Source: Poecilobothrus nobilitatus
Lineage: Eukaryota > Arthropoda > Insecta > Diptera > Dolichopodidae
Direction of reading: 5' to 3'
DNA length: 64,000 nt
Assembly: GCA_947095535.1 (NCBI GenBank)
Contig: OX352774.1
Coordinates: 238,663,825 to 238,727,824, forward strand
The number at the start of each line of letters is the position of its first letter. Position 1 is the stretch's first letter. Below are positions 37,141-48,143 of the stretch, in pieces. Below the pieces are notes generated by a model, which was given only the letters and a program-made list of their open reading frames with translations, was not told the DNA's origin and searched no databases. Made by a program: the position numbers and the translations under genes.

Positions 37141-38300
37141 ATCATTTAACTGTTTCCCTTTTTCACGAAACAATTGATTATCACCTTTAGTATTAATATA
37201 CTGCTATAATATACTAATAGAGGTTTTATGATTAAACAATAAATTTATTTTAAAATTTGACCTTGAAAGAGGCAACTAATCGTCAATATTTTGCATTTAA
37301 AATAACATTAAATGTTTTTCTTTCCAAAATTTTAAAAAACATATCATTTATGCATTTAATTTCATAAAATCTTTTTAAAATTTTGAACTCCATATGTTCA
37401 AAATTTTTACAACAACAAAAAAATGAAAAAAAATCAAAATTATCAGAAAGAAGTCAACACATTTTTATGCAGCATTAAAATGCTTTATAATGATCCCATT
37501 TATGAAAAAAAAAAAAAAAAAATTAAAGTATTTTAAGTTGTTAAAAATTTTCCGCACTAAGATGAGCATTATATAAAAATAAAAATAACATGACGACAAA
37601 AAATAAAACTTTGTTATGGGAAGTAGAAATCTTTAAAAGAGACTGACTGATAACATTTTTTTAGTAACCTAAGAGAATATGATATGTTTATATACTGAAA
37701 GAGGAAGTTTAAACAATGTCCTGTTTAAAATGTCTTTTTTTTTGTATTTTTTTTTTTGTTGTTTTCTTTTAAAACTTATCCTTGAATGCACTTTATTTAA
37801 ATTTTGGAGTATAAAAGGGAAAAGTCCTCAAAAAATATACTCTTGAGAAGTTATGAAAGCGTACAACTACATATTTTTTTAAAGTTTTTGTTTTTCTTTA
37901 GTTTTCAAAAATTAAACTTTGATTTCACAAGAAAAAGCTGGTTCATAGAATGGTTTAAAAACTTTTCTTTAAACAAAGTTTATTTTAGTTTATGAAAAAT
38001 GATCACATTTTGTTTATTTAAAGAGTATCTACATATATATATATATATGTATGCGTATATTATATATTGTGATTTTATGAATGGAGTTTTAAAAACCTTT
38101 TTTTTATTTATTGTTAGTTTAATCTTGAATGTTGGTGGATAAATTATGCAACAATTTATAAATTATTATTGAAGTTAAGTTTTGATATTGTATAGAAAAT
38201 TTTTGTTTACTAAATTTCTCTTAGAAATATTTCAAAAGAGTTTATAATTCATCTGAAAAATTTAAAAAATAAAAATGTCATTTAAACTTTGGATTTAAAA
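37141..38300. other. Gene-free AT-rich stretch
   Basis: A/T-tract DNA with an AT/GTAT microsatellite at about 38034-38060. The frame at 37804-37995 lacks any domain. Nothing else seen. Confidence 0.5.
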
Positions 38301-38302
38301 TA

Positions 38303-39236
38303 AACAGGACAAAATGTAAACCAATGGTTTTTGTAGGCTGACAAAAAACAATAAAAAAAACATAGAATTGTTATTTACACCAAAATTTCTAAGTTTTTTT
38401 CAAATTTTATATAGGTACCTAATATAAAAAATTGTGAAAAATCAAAAAATATTTTCTTCAGTTTTAAGAAAACTTTTTATAATTAAGAAAAGCTATTAAC
38501 ACATGTGAAACCATAATGTTGAAGTGTTAATATTTATGTTTTACTTTGAAAAAATCTGCACAAGCGCAGAGTTTCAGATGTCTAAAATAGTTGATTTATA
38601 ACTAAAACAGGGGGAGGTCTAAGGAAAAATTCTGGAGTAACTTATATGCTAATTCCAAAACATCTTTCTACAATGAAAATTTCAAGTTTCTAACTAAAAC
38701 GGTTTCAGAGAAGTTTTAAAATTTTTGTCATATAACGGTAAATTTAAAAACAAAATTTGATAAAATTGTATTTTTTTTCAATTTTATTTATAAAGTCGAC
38801 AAAAAATATCCTGTTTATTGGATACTGGAAAAATATTAAACCTCTTTAATGGGAAAATATTAAGCATAATTTGAGATATAAACATTTGGAAATTGGGTGT
38901 TTTTTTTCAAATTTGAGGGGCTGCAGTTCTGTGACATTATTTAACTAAGAAAAGCTATTAAGACATGTAAAAATATAGTGTTGAAGGTTCATTTTTTATG
39001 TCTGACTTTACAGGTGTTGAAAAAGAGCAAATTTTAAATTTTTATTTCATATAAGCTTTTAAATAAGGAGTCGTACAAAACAAATTTTCGAGGCTACGTA
39101 CTAATTATCTGTAAGATCTTTCTATCCTCAAAATTTCAAGGTTTTAACTAGAAGCATTGCAAAAATATGAAAGAATCAAAATTCAGCAAAATTTTGTTTT
39201 CACGTAACGGTAAATTTAAATACTCAATTTAAAAAA
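38303..39236 (-). mobile_element. Family C element, diverged copy, 5' end lost
   Basis: The 3' end is on the left: hairpin AAACC-AAT-GGTTT at 38318-38330. Two body units are present, shown by ACGGTAAATTTAAA at about 38743 and 39209, roughly 465 bp apart and close to the 477-bp period of 1284-3067. The 5' end with its microsatellite is missing, and a SINE head fragment abuts the truncated end at 39237. Confidence 0.7.
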
Positions 39237-39279
39237 GCGTATTTTATATACGTTCTTACCTACTAGGCCACCGAAGCCT
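39237..39279 (-). mobile_element. SINE head fragment, inverted
   Basis: About 43 bp matching the first part of the SINE head on the minus strand: AGGCTTCGGTGGCCTAGTAG, GTAAGAACGTATATAAAATA. It abuts the truncated family C copy, suggesting a rearrangement or insertion junction. Confidence 0.65.
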
Positions 39280-40655
39280 TTATTAATTAACATGTAAAAA
39301 GCAACAGCTTTCAGTGATACCTACATATATTGTAATTTTTCTAAAAAATGCATTTTGATGAACACTGATTTACGATTTAATCTGCTTTTGCTTATTTTTG
39401 GTAATTAATAATTTCTAGAATTCTGAAAATTATTTTTAAAATGTGGATTATGTTTCAACAACATAATCAAGTTGGCTCCTTGGTAAACTTTAATTAAATT
39501 TTCACATTCATATAATTATTTTTTTTTAAATCATTAAATATTTTAAAATCTTGAAAGCAGTTTTCATAATCTATTCCACTTTAATTATATTATACATATA
39601 TATATATCTCCACCATATCTATATTTATTTTACCATTACCATTATTTATTTTACTCCACCATATCTATATTTATTTTTATTTAAATTTTTTTTTATTAAA
39701 TTTATTACTCTTAACATTAAATTCTAATCAAAAAAAAAAAAAAAAAGGATAGAAAGCCTCCTAATAATTTGTAACAAATAACTTTCTTTGATAGCCTGTC
39801 AAAATAACTTTTAATCAATAAATCAAAGTCGTAATAAATATTAGACTAGTTTTTATAAGATACATATGTACATATATACTTCTATATTTAAACAAAATTT
39901 TAGTATGTGTGTATAATAATATTATTATAGAGGGAGTATCTTTTAACCAAATATCTTTTATGTTTTTTTTTTTACCATTTATGCTCTCCAGCTAAAGTTA
40001 TAACAAATAACTCACATGGGGTTCAAGGTTTTTTTTCCTCCAAATAAGTTTGCTTCAATTATATAATACATATATTATACATATATACAGAACTGTCTAT
40101 ATATACGCGACATGATTTTCGATTCACAATATTCATTTAAAAAATGGATTTGGTTTACCTGCATTAAATCTTTCAATATGAACGAATGAAAAAAAAAAAC
40201 AAAAATATCACAAGTGTCTAGAATATGTGTATTTCTGTTTTTTATTGAACATTTTTTTTTACATATTATGACTATAACTGTAAGAAAAAATGTTACCGTT
40301 ACGAACACACATAATATTTAGGAAAATTTTTTAAAATCTATTCTGTTTGTTGAACTGATAAATTTTAAGTTGAAACAGGAAAAAAAAATACTCATCTTCT
40401 CCTTTTATACTTTGGTATTGTGTAATGTTATGCTCGCTAATCTAAGTCTGTTTTCGATTTTTAATGTTTTATTGATTAAAAATTTGAGTGTTTTTTTAAC
40501 AAAATTTAAATGTATGACAACGAATAGTTATTGCCTGGAGTATTTTTAGTAATGATATATAGCACTAAATAAATTTCCATTTCACTTGAATAAAGTTAAA
40601 GTGATAAAACATTAGAGCGATATCAATATCACGTAATCAAAGTGTAAGGGACATG
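39280..40655. other. Gene-free AT-rich stretch
   Basis: Contains a ~37-bp direct duplication at about 39608-39685 (TCCACCATATCTATATTTAT twice) and a long A run near 39730. The minus frame at 40075-40308 is composition-driven. No gene seen. Confidence 0.5.
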
Positions 40656-40659
40656 ACGA

Positions 40660-41160
40660 TTTTTAATATTGGTTTATTATGATCCGCTGTTACTACGTAT
40701 TGCGGATTTTCCCTCCACTTATAGTACTTCTGTCAGCCGTACTCCTTCTAAGAAAGTAAATACCTGTATCGGATATATTGCTGGCAAATGATTTTCAGCT
40801 AAGCTACGGTAGATACACATATTGTTAAGTGTCCCTACAGCAGCTAGCAGTGTCTCGACGGGAATCCTATTAGAACTCTCAGTTTATTCTTCTCCGTGTT
40901 TTCGTTTTATTCTTTTCAGTTTATTCTTCTGCTTCAAGTCATTCAATTTATGATTAAACACTTCCAAATTAATTGAGATTTAATTGCCTGCGAGTTTAGG
41001 TACTTTGTGGTTGCTTGGTTGTCTGATAGCTATTTCTCTATTTCTATATATTCTCTATTGAGGTTGCATTGAACTCATCTTTCCATTGCATACACTTCAG
41101 ATTGGAAAATGCTAGGGAATTTCCCAAACGATTCTGAATATTTAACTCCAGGTAAGTATT
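40660..41160 (-). pseudogene. LINE ORF2 RNase H and C-terminal remnant
   Basis: On the minus strand the right part (about 41090-41160) reads GVKYSES then FGKFPSIFQSEVYAM, the RNase H pattern in which a conserved E-containing FQAEVxAI block is followed by an activity-site D region; a later IAIRQPSNHK block lies where the family has a SDSQAA motif, which is lost here. The left part reads AENHLPAIYPIQVFTFLEG and LTEVL, matching 27610-28100. Stops and frameshifts break it throughout. R1/LOA/I-group LINEs carry RNase H in ORF2. Confidence 0.75.
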
Positions 41161-41514
41161 AATTTATTTTTTTGTTGTATATCCCTAATCTTTTTTTTGA
41201 AATTGTTATCTAGAACTTTGATTTTTTATGCTTTAGCATCAATTTATATCTATATAGTTTAGAATACAAAAAAAAATGTTGATCTCGTTAGAATGATGAC
41301 AACTAAAAAGTGATTTAATTTTAGGTTTAATTATTTTTTTAACAAACAAAAGCAATACAAAAATATATATAGACTAATCATTTTGAAATTTTCATTAATA
41401 TGTAATAAAATTACTACGAATTTGTCGTCTTTGTTTTTAAAAGTGATAAATGATGAATATAGGATCCAAATTAAAATACATAATTCAATTTTTAATTCAA
41501 ACCTCACTTTAATT

Positions 41515-41770
41515 TTATTAACTAATAAAATTAAGAAAATTAGATAAACACATATAAAAACATAATATTGAAATTTTAATATTTAAGTGCCTAAGTTGCA
41601 GGTGCCTAAATAGTAAATTTACAAGTTTTTACCCTTAACAACTCTTAAACAGGGAGAAGATACAAAAAAGATTTTGAGATAGTTACCGGTGATTCCGGTA
41701 GATACCGACACATTCCGGCTGAAAAAATACGAAGCAGAACGTAAGATATACACATTTGAAAATGATTACA
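41515..41770 (-). mobile_element. Family C element fragment
   Basis: Shares family C body phrases in inverted order: AAGTGCCTAAGTTGCAGGTG, CTCTTAAACAGGGAG, GAAGCAGAACGTAAGATATA and CATTTGAAAATG. Neither end is present. The minus frame at 41683-41868 lies over this and the SINE and is not a gene. Confidence 0.65.
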
Positions 41771-41859
41771 ATTTCGATTAAATTCATGATTAAAATTTCG
41801 GGTGTTGACGTTTTGCATTTGACATATTTAAATTTTTTTATATTTTTTTTATTGGATTT

Positions 41860-42031
41860 CTCTGCCATAGAAATGTGAACAGGAAATTACACAGTCTTTC
41901 CTTCTCAGGCATGGCTGTAAATGTCGTAAGTGGTAATTACTCTTACGACGTGTGTGGGATTCGAACCCACACTCCGTCGGTGTTTACAGCGTATTTTATA
42001 CGCACTTAACCACTAGGCCACCGAGGCCCCC
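41860..42031 (-). mobile_element. tRNA-derived SINE, well preserved, inverted
   Basis: The minus strand reads GGGGCCTCGGTGGCCTAGTG at the head, then GTTAAGTGCGTATAAAATAC, GCTGTAAACACC, a perfect B-box GGTTCGAATCC in TGTGGGTTCGAATCCCACAC, and the body with TTACGACATTTACAGCC. It is the copy whose pol III promoter boxes look most intact. It is 5' complete and ends near 41860 without a clear A tail. Confidence 0.82.
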
Positions 42032-42039
42032 CTTTTCAA

Positions 42040-44640
42040 AATTAATTTAAAAAAAAAATTTTTTTTCTGCTTTATAGAAAAGAAAGATCCTTTCTGCTTT
42101 ATAGAAAAGGTCGAACAAAAAAGCGATTTTGTGGTATTTTTGGAGATGATGATTATTTAAAAAAAAAAAGAAGATTATGTTAGTTCTATTTTTTGTGTAG
42201 ATTTTTCAAAATTCAATGACTATTTTAAAAATTTTCAATTTATTATGGTGAATATTTCAAATGTCACTAGTTTTAAAAATTTTTATATTTTAAGTTCATG
42301 AATAAAAATAAAAATATCATTTTATTGTTATTTACAATCCAAATTTTATACTTGTATCCTTTTTTCTTTTAATACATTATTTTTATATACTCTTAGAACT
42401 TAAAAGTTAATTTTGAACTTTGATCTAATATTATGATGAAGTTTTGGAGTATCCAATAATCGTATGAGTTAAACAATGTAAAAATAATGTATCAATATAG
42501 TATACATAAATAAACATACACAATTATACATAATATACATTCAAAATATAAATTTTTATTCTTTTGTTAAAATTTTTTTAGAGGATAATAAAAACTTTAA
42601 TAATTTTCAAGTTTTTTTTACTCATAAAGTTATTATTTGGTGTTAATTTTATTATATCGTTTTTTTTTTTGTTATAGATTTTTGATTTTTTGAGAAAAGA
42701 TATTTTTTATATTTTATAAATTTTCTATTTTTTATAAATATTATGAAGTTAATAAAAAAAAAAAGTTATTTTTTATTTTGAATGTCTTTTCAGTCCATTT
42801 ATTTATCATACAGCTCAACCACTATTCATCATATTCATATATTTTAGAAATTTGGTTTTTTATTAAAAAAAAAAATTATTTTAGTTATGAATGATTGAAA
42901 TTGAATATTGATTTGTTTTCTGATTCAATTAAAGAACATTTTTTCAACACGTTTCACACGTTTCACACTTTCAACATTTTTTTTTCATGTATAGTTAAAA
43001 AATCATTAATTGAAAAAAAAAAACTTTCAATTCTATCGTAATTTAAAAATGACATTCAATGTTCTATTTCCATGTGTGGAAATATTTTATCTCTTTCTAG
43101 ATCTAAATTTTGATGATTCTTTTTCATGATTCCTCTCGATTTCACAATTTCAAATAATGTTACAATAAAACCTTTATGATTTTGTAAGTAAAATTTTCTG
43201 TTGACTCATTAGTTAATTTTTCCTTAATAACTATAATTAAGTGCAAAGGATGCGAATCCTTATTAACAAGCTTTTTGTTTTTTTTTTTGATTTTCTGTAA
43301 CATGATCTTATAACTTAATTTATTATTAATTTTTGTCTTTATTGTTTCATTGAATTCCCTTGGTTTTTATATTAAAGTCAAACTGCTATACAAAAATATA
43401 ATTTTGTTAGTGTTTTCAATTAACTTATGGTTGACTTCAATTATTTCTTATATAATACAGTTGCTAACGATTTAACTTAAGATATTATTCTTTTTATTTT
43501 ATTTTACTTTTTTATTTATTTATTTATTTCTGCCCAAACACATTGTCAATCAATTTGTTTTTTTTTTTGTATCTTAAAATACATTAAGTTACTTTTAGCC
43601 ATTTCATTATATTGAATACTACTTACATACTTATATATATATAAATAACGGTATAAGGATTATTATTAAGAAATTGATGAAGGTTATCAAAGTCTTGTGT
43701 ATTATGCCTTATATTATTATATAAGTATAATATTATATTATATAATAATGTATATATAATATAATATATTATAGAGTAGTATTAAAAGAAATCATCAAGA
43801 ACATTTTGATGGCACAACTGGATACAATATTTGTCACATCTAACGCCATCTTAATAATAAAATTGAAAACTTTTCGAAATTGACAACAACAACAAAGAGA
43901 TAGAATGATATATTGTAAATATTTTACAAGAAAAAGATGAAAGTGATTTTGAGAAAAGAACAAAAAAATAATAAAAAAGAAAAAAAAAATTTTTTAAGTT
44001 TATGGTTGACAAAATTTAAGGAAAGTTAGTGTAAATATATTTTCCATTTTCAAGGACAACAAACAAGTCTTAAAATCAAATATTTATTTATATTTTTTTT
44101 TTTTTGATAAGGAAAATGTTGATTGGAAGATTATAAAGTTTTTATTTTAAAAGATATACGAAGGTAATGAACCTTTGAATTTTTGATTTTGAACTTTTCT
44201 TTTTGTTTTTTTTTTTGTTTTTCTTATGTGAAACTTTGTTCAAACCTGATGGAGATTTCATTTTGAAAAAAGAAAGAAAAAAAAAATATAATATGTTTTT
44301 TTGCGTGGGCAAAGTTATCCACCTTTAAGGATGTTGAATTAATTTTAAATGAAAAGTTTTGTTATTCTAAAGGATTAAAAGTTTTTATTTTGAATTTAAA
44401 TTTACAAAAAAAAAAGTAAATAAATAAATAAATATTTAAATTTTCCGATTTTACATTATAGTTTGTGATCAAAATTTATTTTGTCATCATCTTTTATAAT
44501 ATTTATCATATTTTGTTTCAAGAAAGTTGTTGCTCTTTTTTTTGTTTTCTTTTATTCTAATTTAAAATATTTTTAGATTTTTTAACCTGTTATTGTAATA
44601 AATAAATTTAATCAAGAACAAAGGCTGAAGTAAGGCTAAA
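42040..44640. other. Gene-free AT-rich stretch
   Basis: AT-rich with a tandem-like TTTCTGCTTTATAGAAAAG duplication at about 42065-42107, a cluster of AT palindromes at about 43690-43775, and many A/T runs. The minus frame at 43769-43963 has no domain. No gene seen. Confidence 0.5.
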
Positions 44641-44642
44641 AA

Positions 44643-44866
44643 ATCATATCGAGGAATACTTTGGAATAGGGTCCGTGTCCGATTGTAATGAAATTTTTTA
44701 TAACGGTACCTAGTGTCACAAATGTCACATACATTTCAAAGAAATCCACATTTACCGGAAATGTCAAAACTGATTATTTTTTTCCTAACGTTTCTTTATT
44801 AATTTCCTAACATTTTGCAGTATTTTATTTAAATCGTTATTTTTTTACCCTAAAACAATATTCAAA
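44643..44866 (+). repeat. Left arm of a long inverted repeat
   Basis: Matches 46326-46536 in inverse orientation over about 210 bp: GTGTCCGATTGTAATGAAAT, ACGGTACCTAGTG and TTTTGCAGTATTTTATTTAA pair with their complements in order. The arms enclose a family C element. Confidence 0.7.
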
Positions 44867-44872
44867 CAAGGT

Positions 44873-46187
44873 AGAATGTAAACCAACGGTTTTTAAAAGC
44901 GCACATTTCCAAAACTCAATACAAACTGTTTAGAAGTGTGACTGGCACAAAAATTTGAAAATTTCATGTAATAAGAAAAAACGTGAAAATAGGACATTTT
45001 TGAAATTTTGAGGGGCCGTAAGTCCGGAATCCTATATAACTAAGAAAAACAGTTAACACACGTAAAAATATGTTATTGAACCTTTAATTTTCATGTCTTG
45101 CCGAAGAAAAAATTTTTACAGGTGCCTAAGTTACAGGTGTCTAAAAATAGCAAATTTTCAATTTTTGAGGCGTAATAACTCTTAAAGAGGGGGTGCTACC
45201 AAAAAAATTTCTGAGGAAACTTATACTAATTCTAAAAGTTCTTTCTTGTCCAAAAATTTCAGGTTCCTATCTAAAGGCGTGCCGGAGTTATGAAAAAAGA
45301 AATTTCATGCAAAATGTGGTTTTCACATAACGGTGAATTTAAATCGTAATTTACAAAATATTACATAATTTTGATATAGCTTTATATAGATAATAAAATT
45401 TTCGATCTTCTTGCGGTTTTAGATTTCAAAACTATTACGCAGAGCCTGAGATATATACATCTGAAAATGGGACTTTTTCGCAATTTTGAAGAGCTGCAAC
45501 TTTGGAACCCTTTACAACTAAAATAAACCTTTAACACCCGCAAAAATATATTACTGTAGCTTTAATTTTTATATCTTGCAGAAGTAAAATGTGTACAGGT
45601 TCTTAAGTTACAGGTGTTTAAAAATAGCAAATTTTCAATTTTTAAGCCCCAGTAGCTCATAAACAGGGGGTGGTTCAAAAAAATTTTCTGAGCAAACTTA
45701 TACTAATTCTAAAAGTTCTTTCTTGCCTCAAAACTTCAAGCCTCTATCTAAAAGCGTGCCGGAGTTATGAAAGTAGAAAAATCATGCAAAATTTGGTTTT
45801 CACATAACGGTAAATTTAAATACTAAATTTAAAAAAACTGTATAATTTTGATATTAATTTATAAAGTTAAAAAAAATACCTGTCGAATGACGTTTTCAGA
45901 TTGAAAAACTCTTAAGCAGAACATAAGATATATGCATTTAAAAATAGGGCTTTTTCAAAGTTTGAGGGGCTGTAGCTCCGTAATGGATGGGGCTACATGA
46001 AAAAGTTGTTCCACAAAATTATTTTTTTTATGAGACCTACCCATGGTTAAAATGGTCATGTTTTTTTTCTCTATCTTTAACGATGTAGAAGTTTTGTAAA
46101 CAGACGGACGGACGGACGGACGGACGGACGGACAGAGTGAAACTAATAAGCACATTTTTTCAAAATTTTTTTGGAAATGTGCTAAAA
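44873..46187 (-). mobile_element. Family C Helentron-like element, complete
   Basis: The 3' end (left) has CAAGGTAGAATGTAAACC with hairpin AAACCAACGGTTT and the GCGCACATTTCC motif. The body has about 1.5 units of the family C repeat. At the right are the GACG/GTCC block (about 46103-46132, six or more units) and AGCACATTT-spacer-AAATGTGCT. Sequence is close to 1284-3067, so it is relatively young. The minus frame at 45955-46155 simply translates the lead and microsatellite. Confidence 0.82.
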
Positions 46188-46325
46188 TCTATTACTCGAC
46201 GAAATTATAACGTCTAAATTTTAACAAACAATTTTACTTTGAGTTCTAACATCTCCGAAACGTTGGTCCCAGTTAAGATGAAGCAAAGTGTATTTTGTAA
46301 AAAAGGTATAAAGTGTAAAAATAGT

Positions 46326-46536
46326 TTCTTTTATAGTAAGGAAAAATATAACGGTTTAAGTAAAATACTGCAAAATATTAAAGAAATTTTTATATAATAA
46401 ATTTGACCATTAAATCATATTTTCGGAAAAAGTGGTATTCTATGAAATGTTTGTTACGTCACTAGGTACGTTATAAAAATTTTATTACAATTGGACACTG
46501 ATGCTAATTCAAAGAACACCTTCATATCGTAAATCA
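46326..46536 (-). repeat. Right arm of a long inverted repeat
   Basis: Inverse of 44643-44866 with substitutions and small indels. Between the family C 5' end (46187) and this arm lies about 140 bp of sequence not found elsewhere in the window. Confidence 0.7.
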
Positions 46537-46648
46537 TTATGTTATTTGTGTAAAATTAAATAAAATGTTAATCAGTATTAATGAGTGCAGTTTTTAAAAG
46601 ATGCTGATAAAGACGAAATTAAACATAATTAATAAACAGTGATTTTTA

Positions 46649-46865
46649 TACCCGTACGATAGGATCGGGTATAATAAAATTACTCCTCCGTTTGTAACAC
46701 CTCGAAATAAGCGAGCTAGATATACCTTCAAAGGTATGGATCGGATCAGAAAAAAATCTAAGACTTTTGAGCCATGTCCGTCCGTCCGTCCGTCCGTCCG
46801 TCCGTCCGTCAGCACGCTAACTCAAAAACTAAGAAAGCTAGAATCTTGAAATTTACACAAAATAT
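46649..46865 (+). mobile_element. Family B element, 5' part
   Basis: Best preserved family B start: TATACCCGTACGATAGG and CGGGTATAATAAA form the X-spacer-X' motif. Then come TTTGTAACACCTCGAAATAA, GCGAGCTAGATATACC, GGTATGGATCGG and a long (GTCC)n block at 46776-46808, followed by CACGCTAACTCAAAAAC. It breaks off after about 46865 and passes into family C-like body sequence. The minus frame at 46594-46815 is the microsatellite read backwards. Confidence 0.78.
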
Positions 46866-46974
46866 TCTGAGAAAAATTTGTAGGTTCCCTATTTTTTTTG
46901 GTTGAGTTTGGACCAAATCTAGGGTAGCTCTCGAACACCTAACTTTTAGATCCCGACATTTTTTTTGAAATAGA

Positions 46975-47585
46975 GCTATGAAATTTTAACTGCTGATAGA
47001 TCTCACAAAAATATTAACTTTATTTTTTATAACTTTTTTTTGTAGCCCCACCCGTTACGGAGCTACAGCTCCCCAAAGGTTCAAAAAAGCTCTATATTTA
47101 AATTGTTATAGCACAAGTTGTATAAGGTATATCTTCATTTTGAAAACGCCAAACGATTAATACTTTTATCAGCTTTAAAAATATATATACAACAAATATA
47201 TATTTGTAGCATACAGTGTCTTAATTTACCGTTATGCGAAACTCAAATTTTGCAAAATCCTTTAACCCTTCTATCTTCTAAACGGTTTAAGTTGGAAACT
47301 TGAAATTTTGACAGAAGTTAGATCTTTGAAAATAAGTATGAGTCATTTCAGAAATTTTTTTTGTATCACCCCCCGTTTAGGAGCTGTAAGGGGTCAAAAA
47401 CTGAAAATTTCCTATTTTTAAACACCTGTAACTTGAACACCTGTTAAAATTTTTTTGAAGTAATACACAAAAATTAAAGCTTCAACATTATATTCTTATT
47501 TCTGTTAACAACTTTTTTTAATAATATAGGGTTACTTTATAATTGACGAAAGTGTTACTTGATTTTTTCAAATTTTCTAACAAAT
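46975..47585 (+). mobile_element. Family C-like body segment
   Basis: Contains CCCACCCGTTACGGAGCTAC, AACGCCAAACGA, TTTACCGTTATGCGAAA, CTAAACGGTTTAAG, ATCACCCCCCGTTTAGG and AACACCTGTAAC in the order seen in family C. No family C 5' or 3' end is present. It directly follows the family B 5' part and may be a chimeric or nested product. The frame at 47118-47303 is incidental. Confidence 0.65.
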
Positions 47586-48143
47586 TGCTTTAACGAATTT
47601 TTTCCATTTTGTTTTACTCGATAATTTGAAATTGTTGAGGATATAATGCGTAGTACAAAAAAATGTAAATTAATAAACAACATAACGGTTGCTTGAAGAA
47701 TTTTTATTTATATGATATTGATATACATACATAGGTACTTATATAATATCATGTTTATTTACATATCGTATATGCCACTAGTGAGTGAATGATAAGAGTA
47801 TATATGTATATTATATAGTACCGTATTTACATACATATATGTATTTTATTGCACTTATAAGAAATTATTCTGTCAATGTAATATATAAATATAATATAAT
47901 ATAATATTTAAAATTATATTTACTGTTTTGTACTTAGTAAATTTAATATACATTTACCGCTTAGTATTAAATGGTACTATAGAATATTTGAAAAAGTTTT
48001 CGATTGATAATGGTTATGTGGAAGGTTAGAATCTGCTTTTGAAGAATGTACATATAAACATATAGTTTGAATATATGTACAACCCATAGTACTAGAAATT
48101 ATAAAATTTACCCAAATTATTTTAAAATACTAAAATGTTAAAA
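47586..48143. other. AT-rich stretch between elements
   Basis: AT-rich with an ATATA-type microsatellite at about 47881-47910. No gene or repeat recognised. Confidence 0.5.

Noticed and set aside
41944..42031. Possible tRNA gene on the minus strand
   Set aside because: The A- and B-boxes are good, but no closed cloverleaf or acceptor stem forms, and the same head recurs with SINE bodies.
46776..46808. (GTCC)n blocks considered as independent microsatellites
   Set aside because: In every family they sit at the same place after the lead sequence, so they are parts of the elements.
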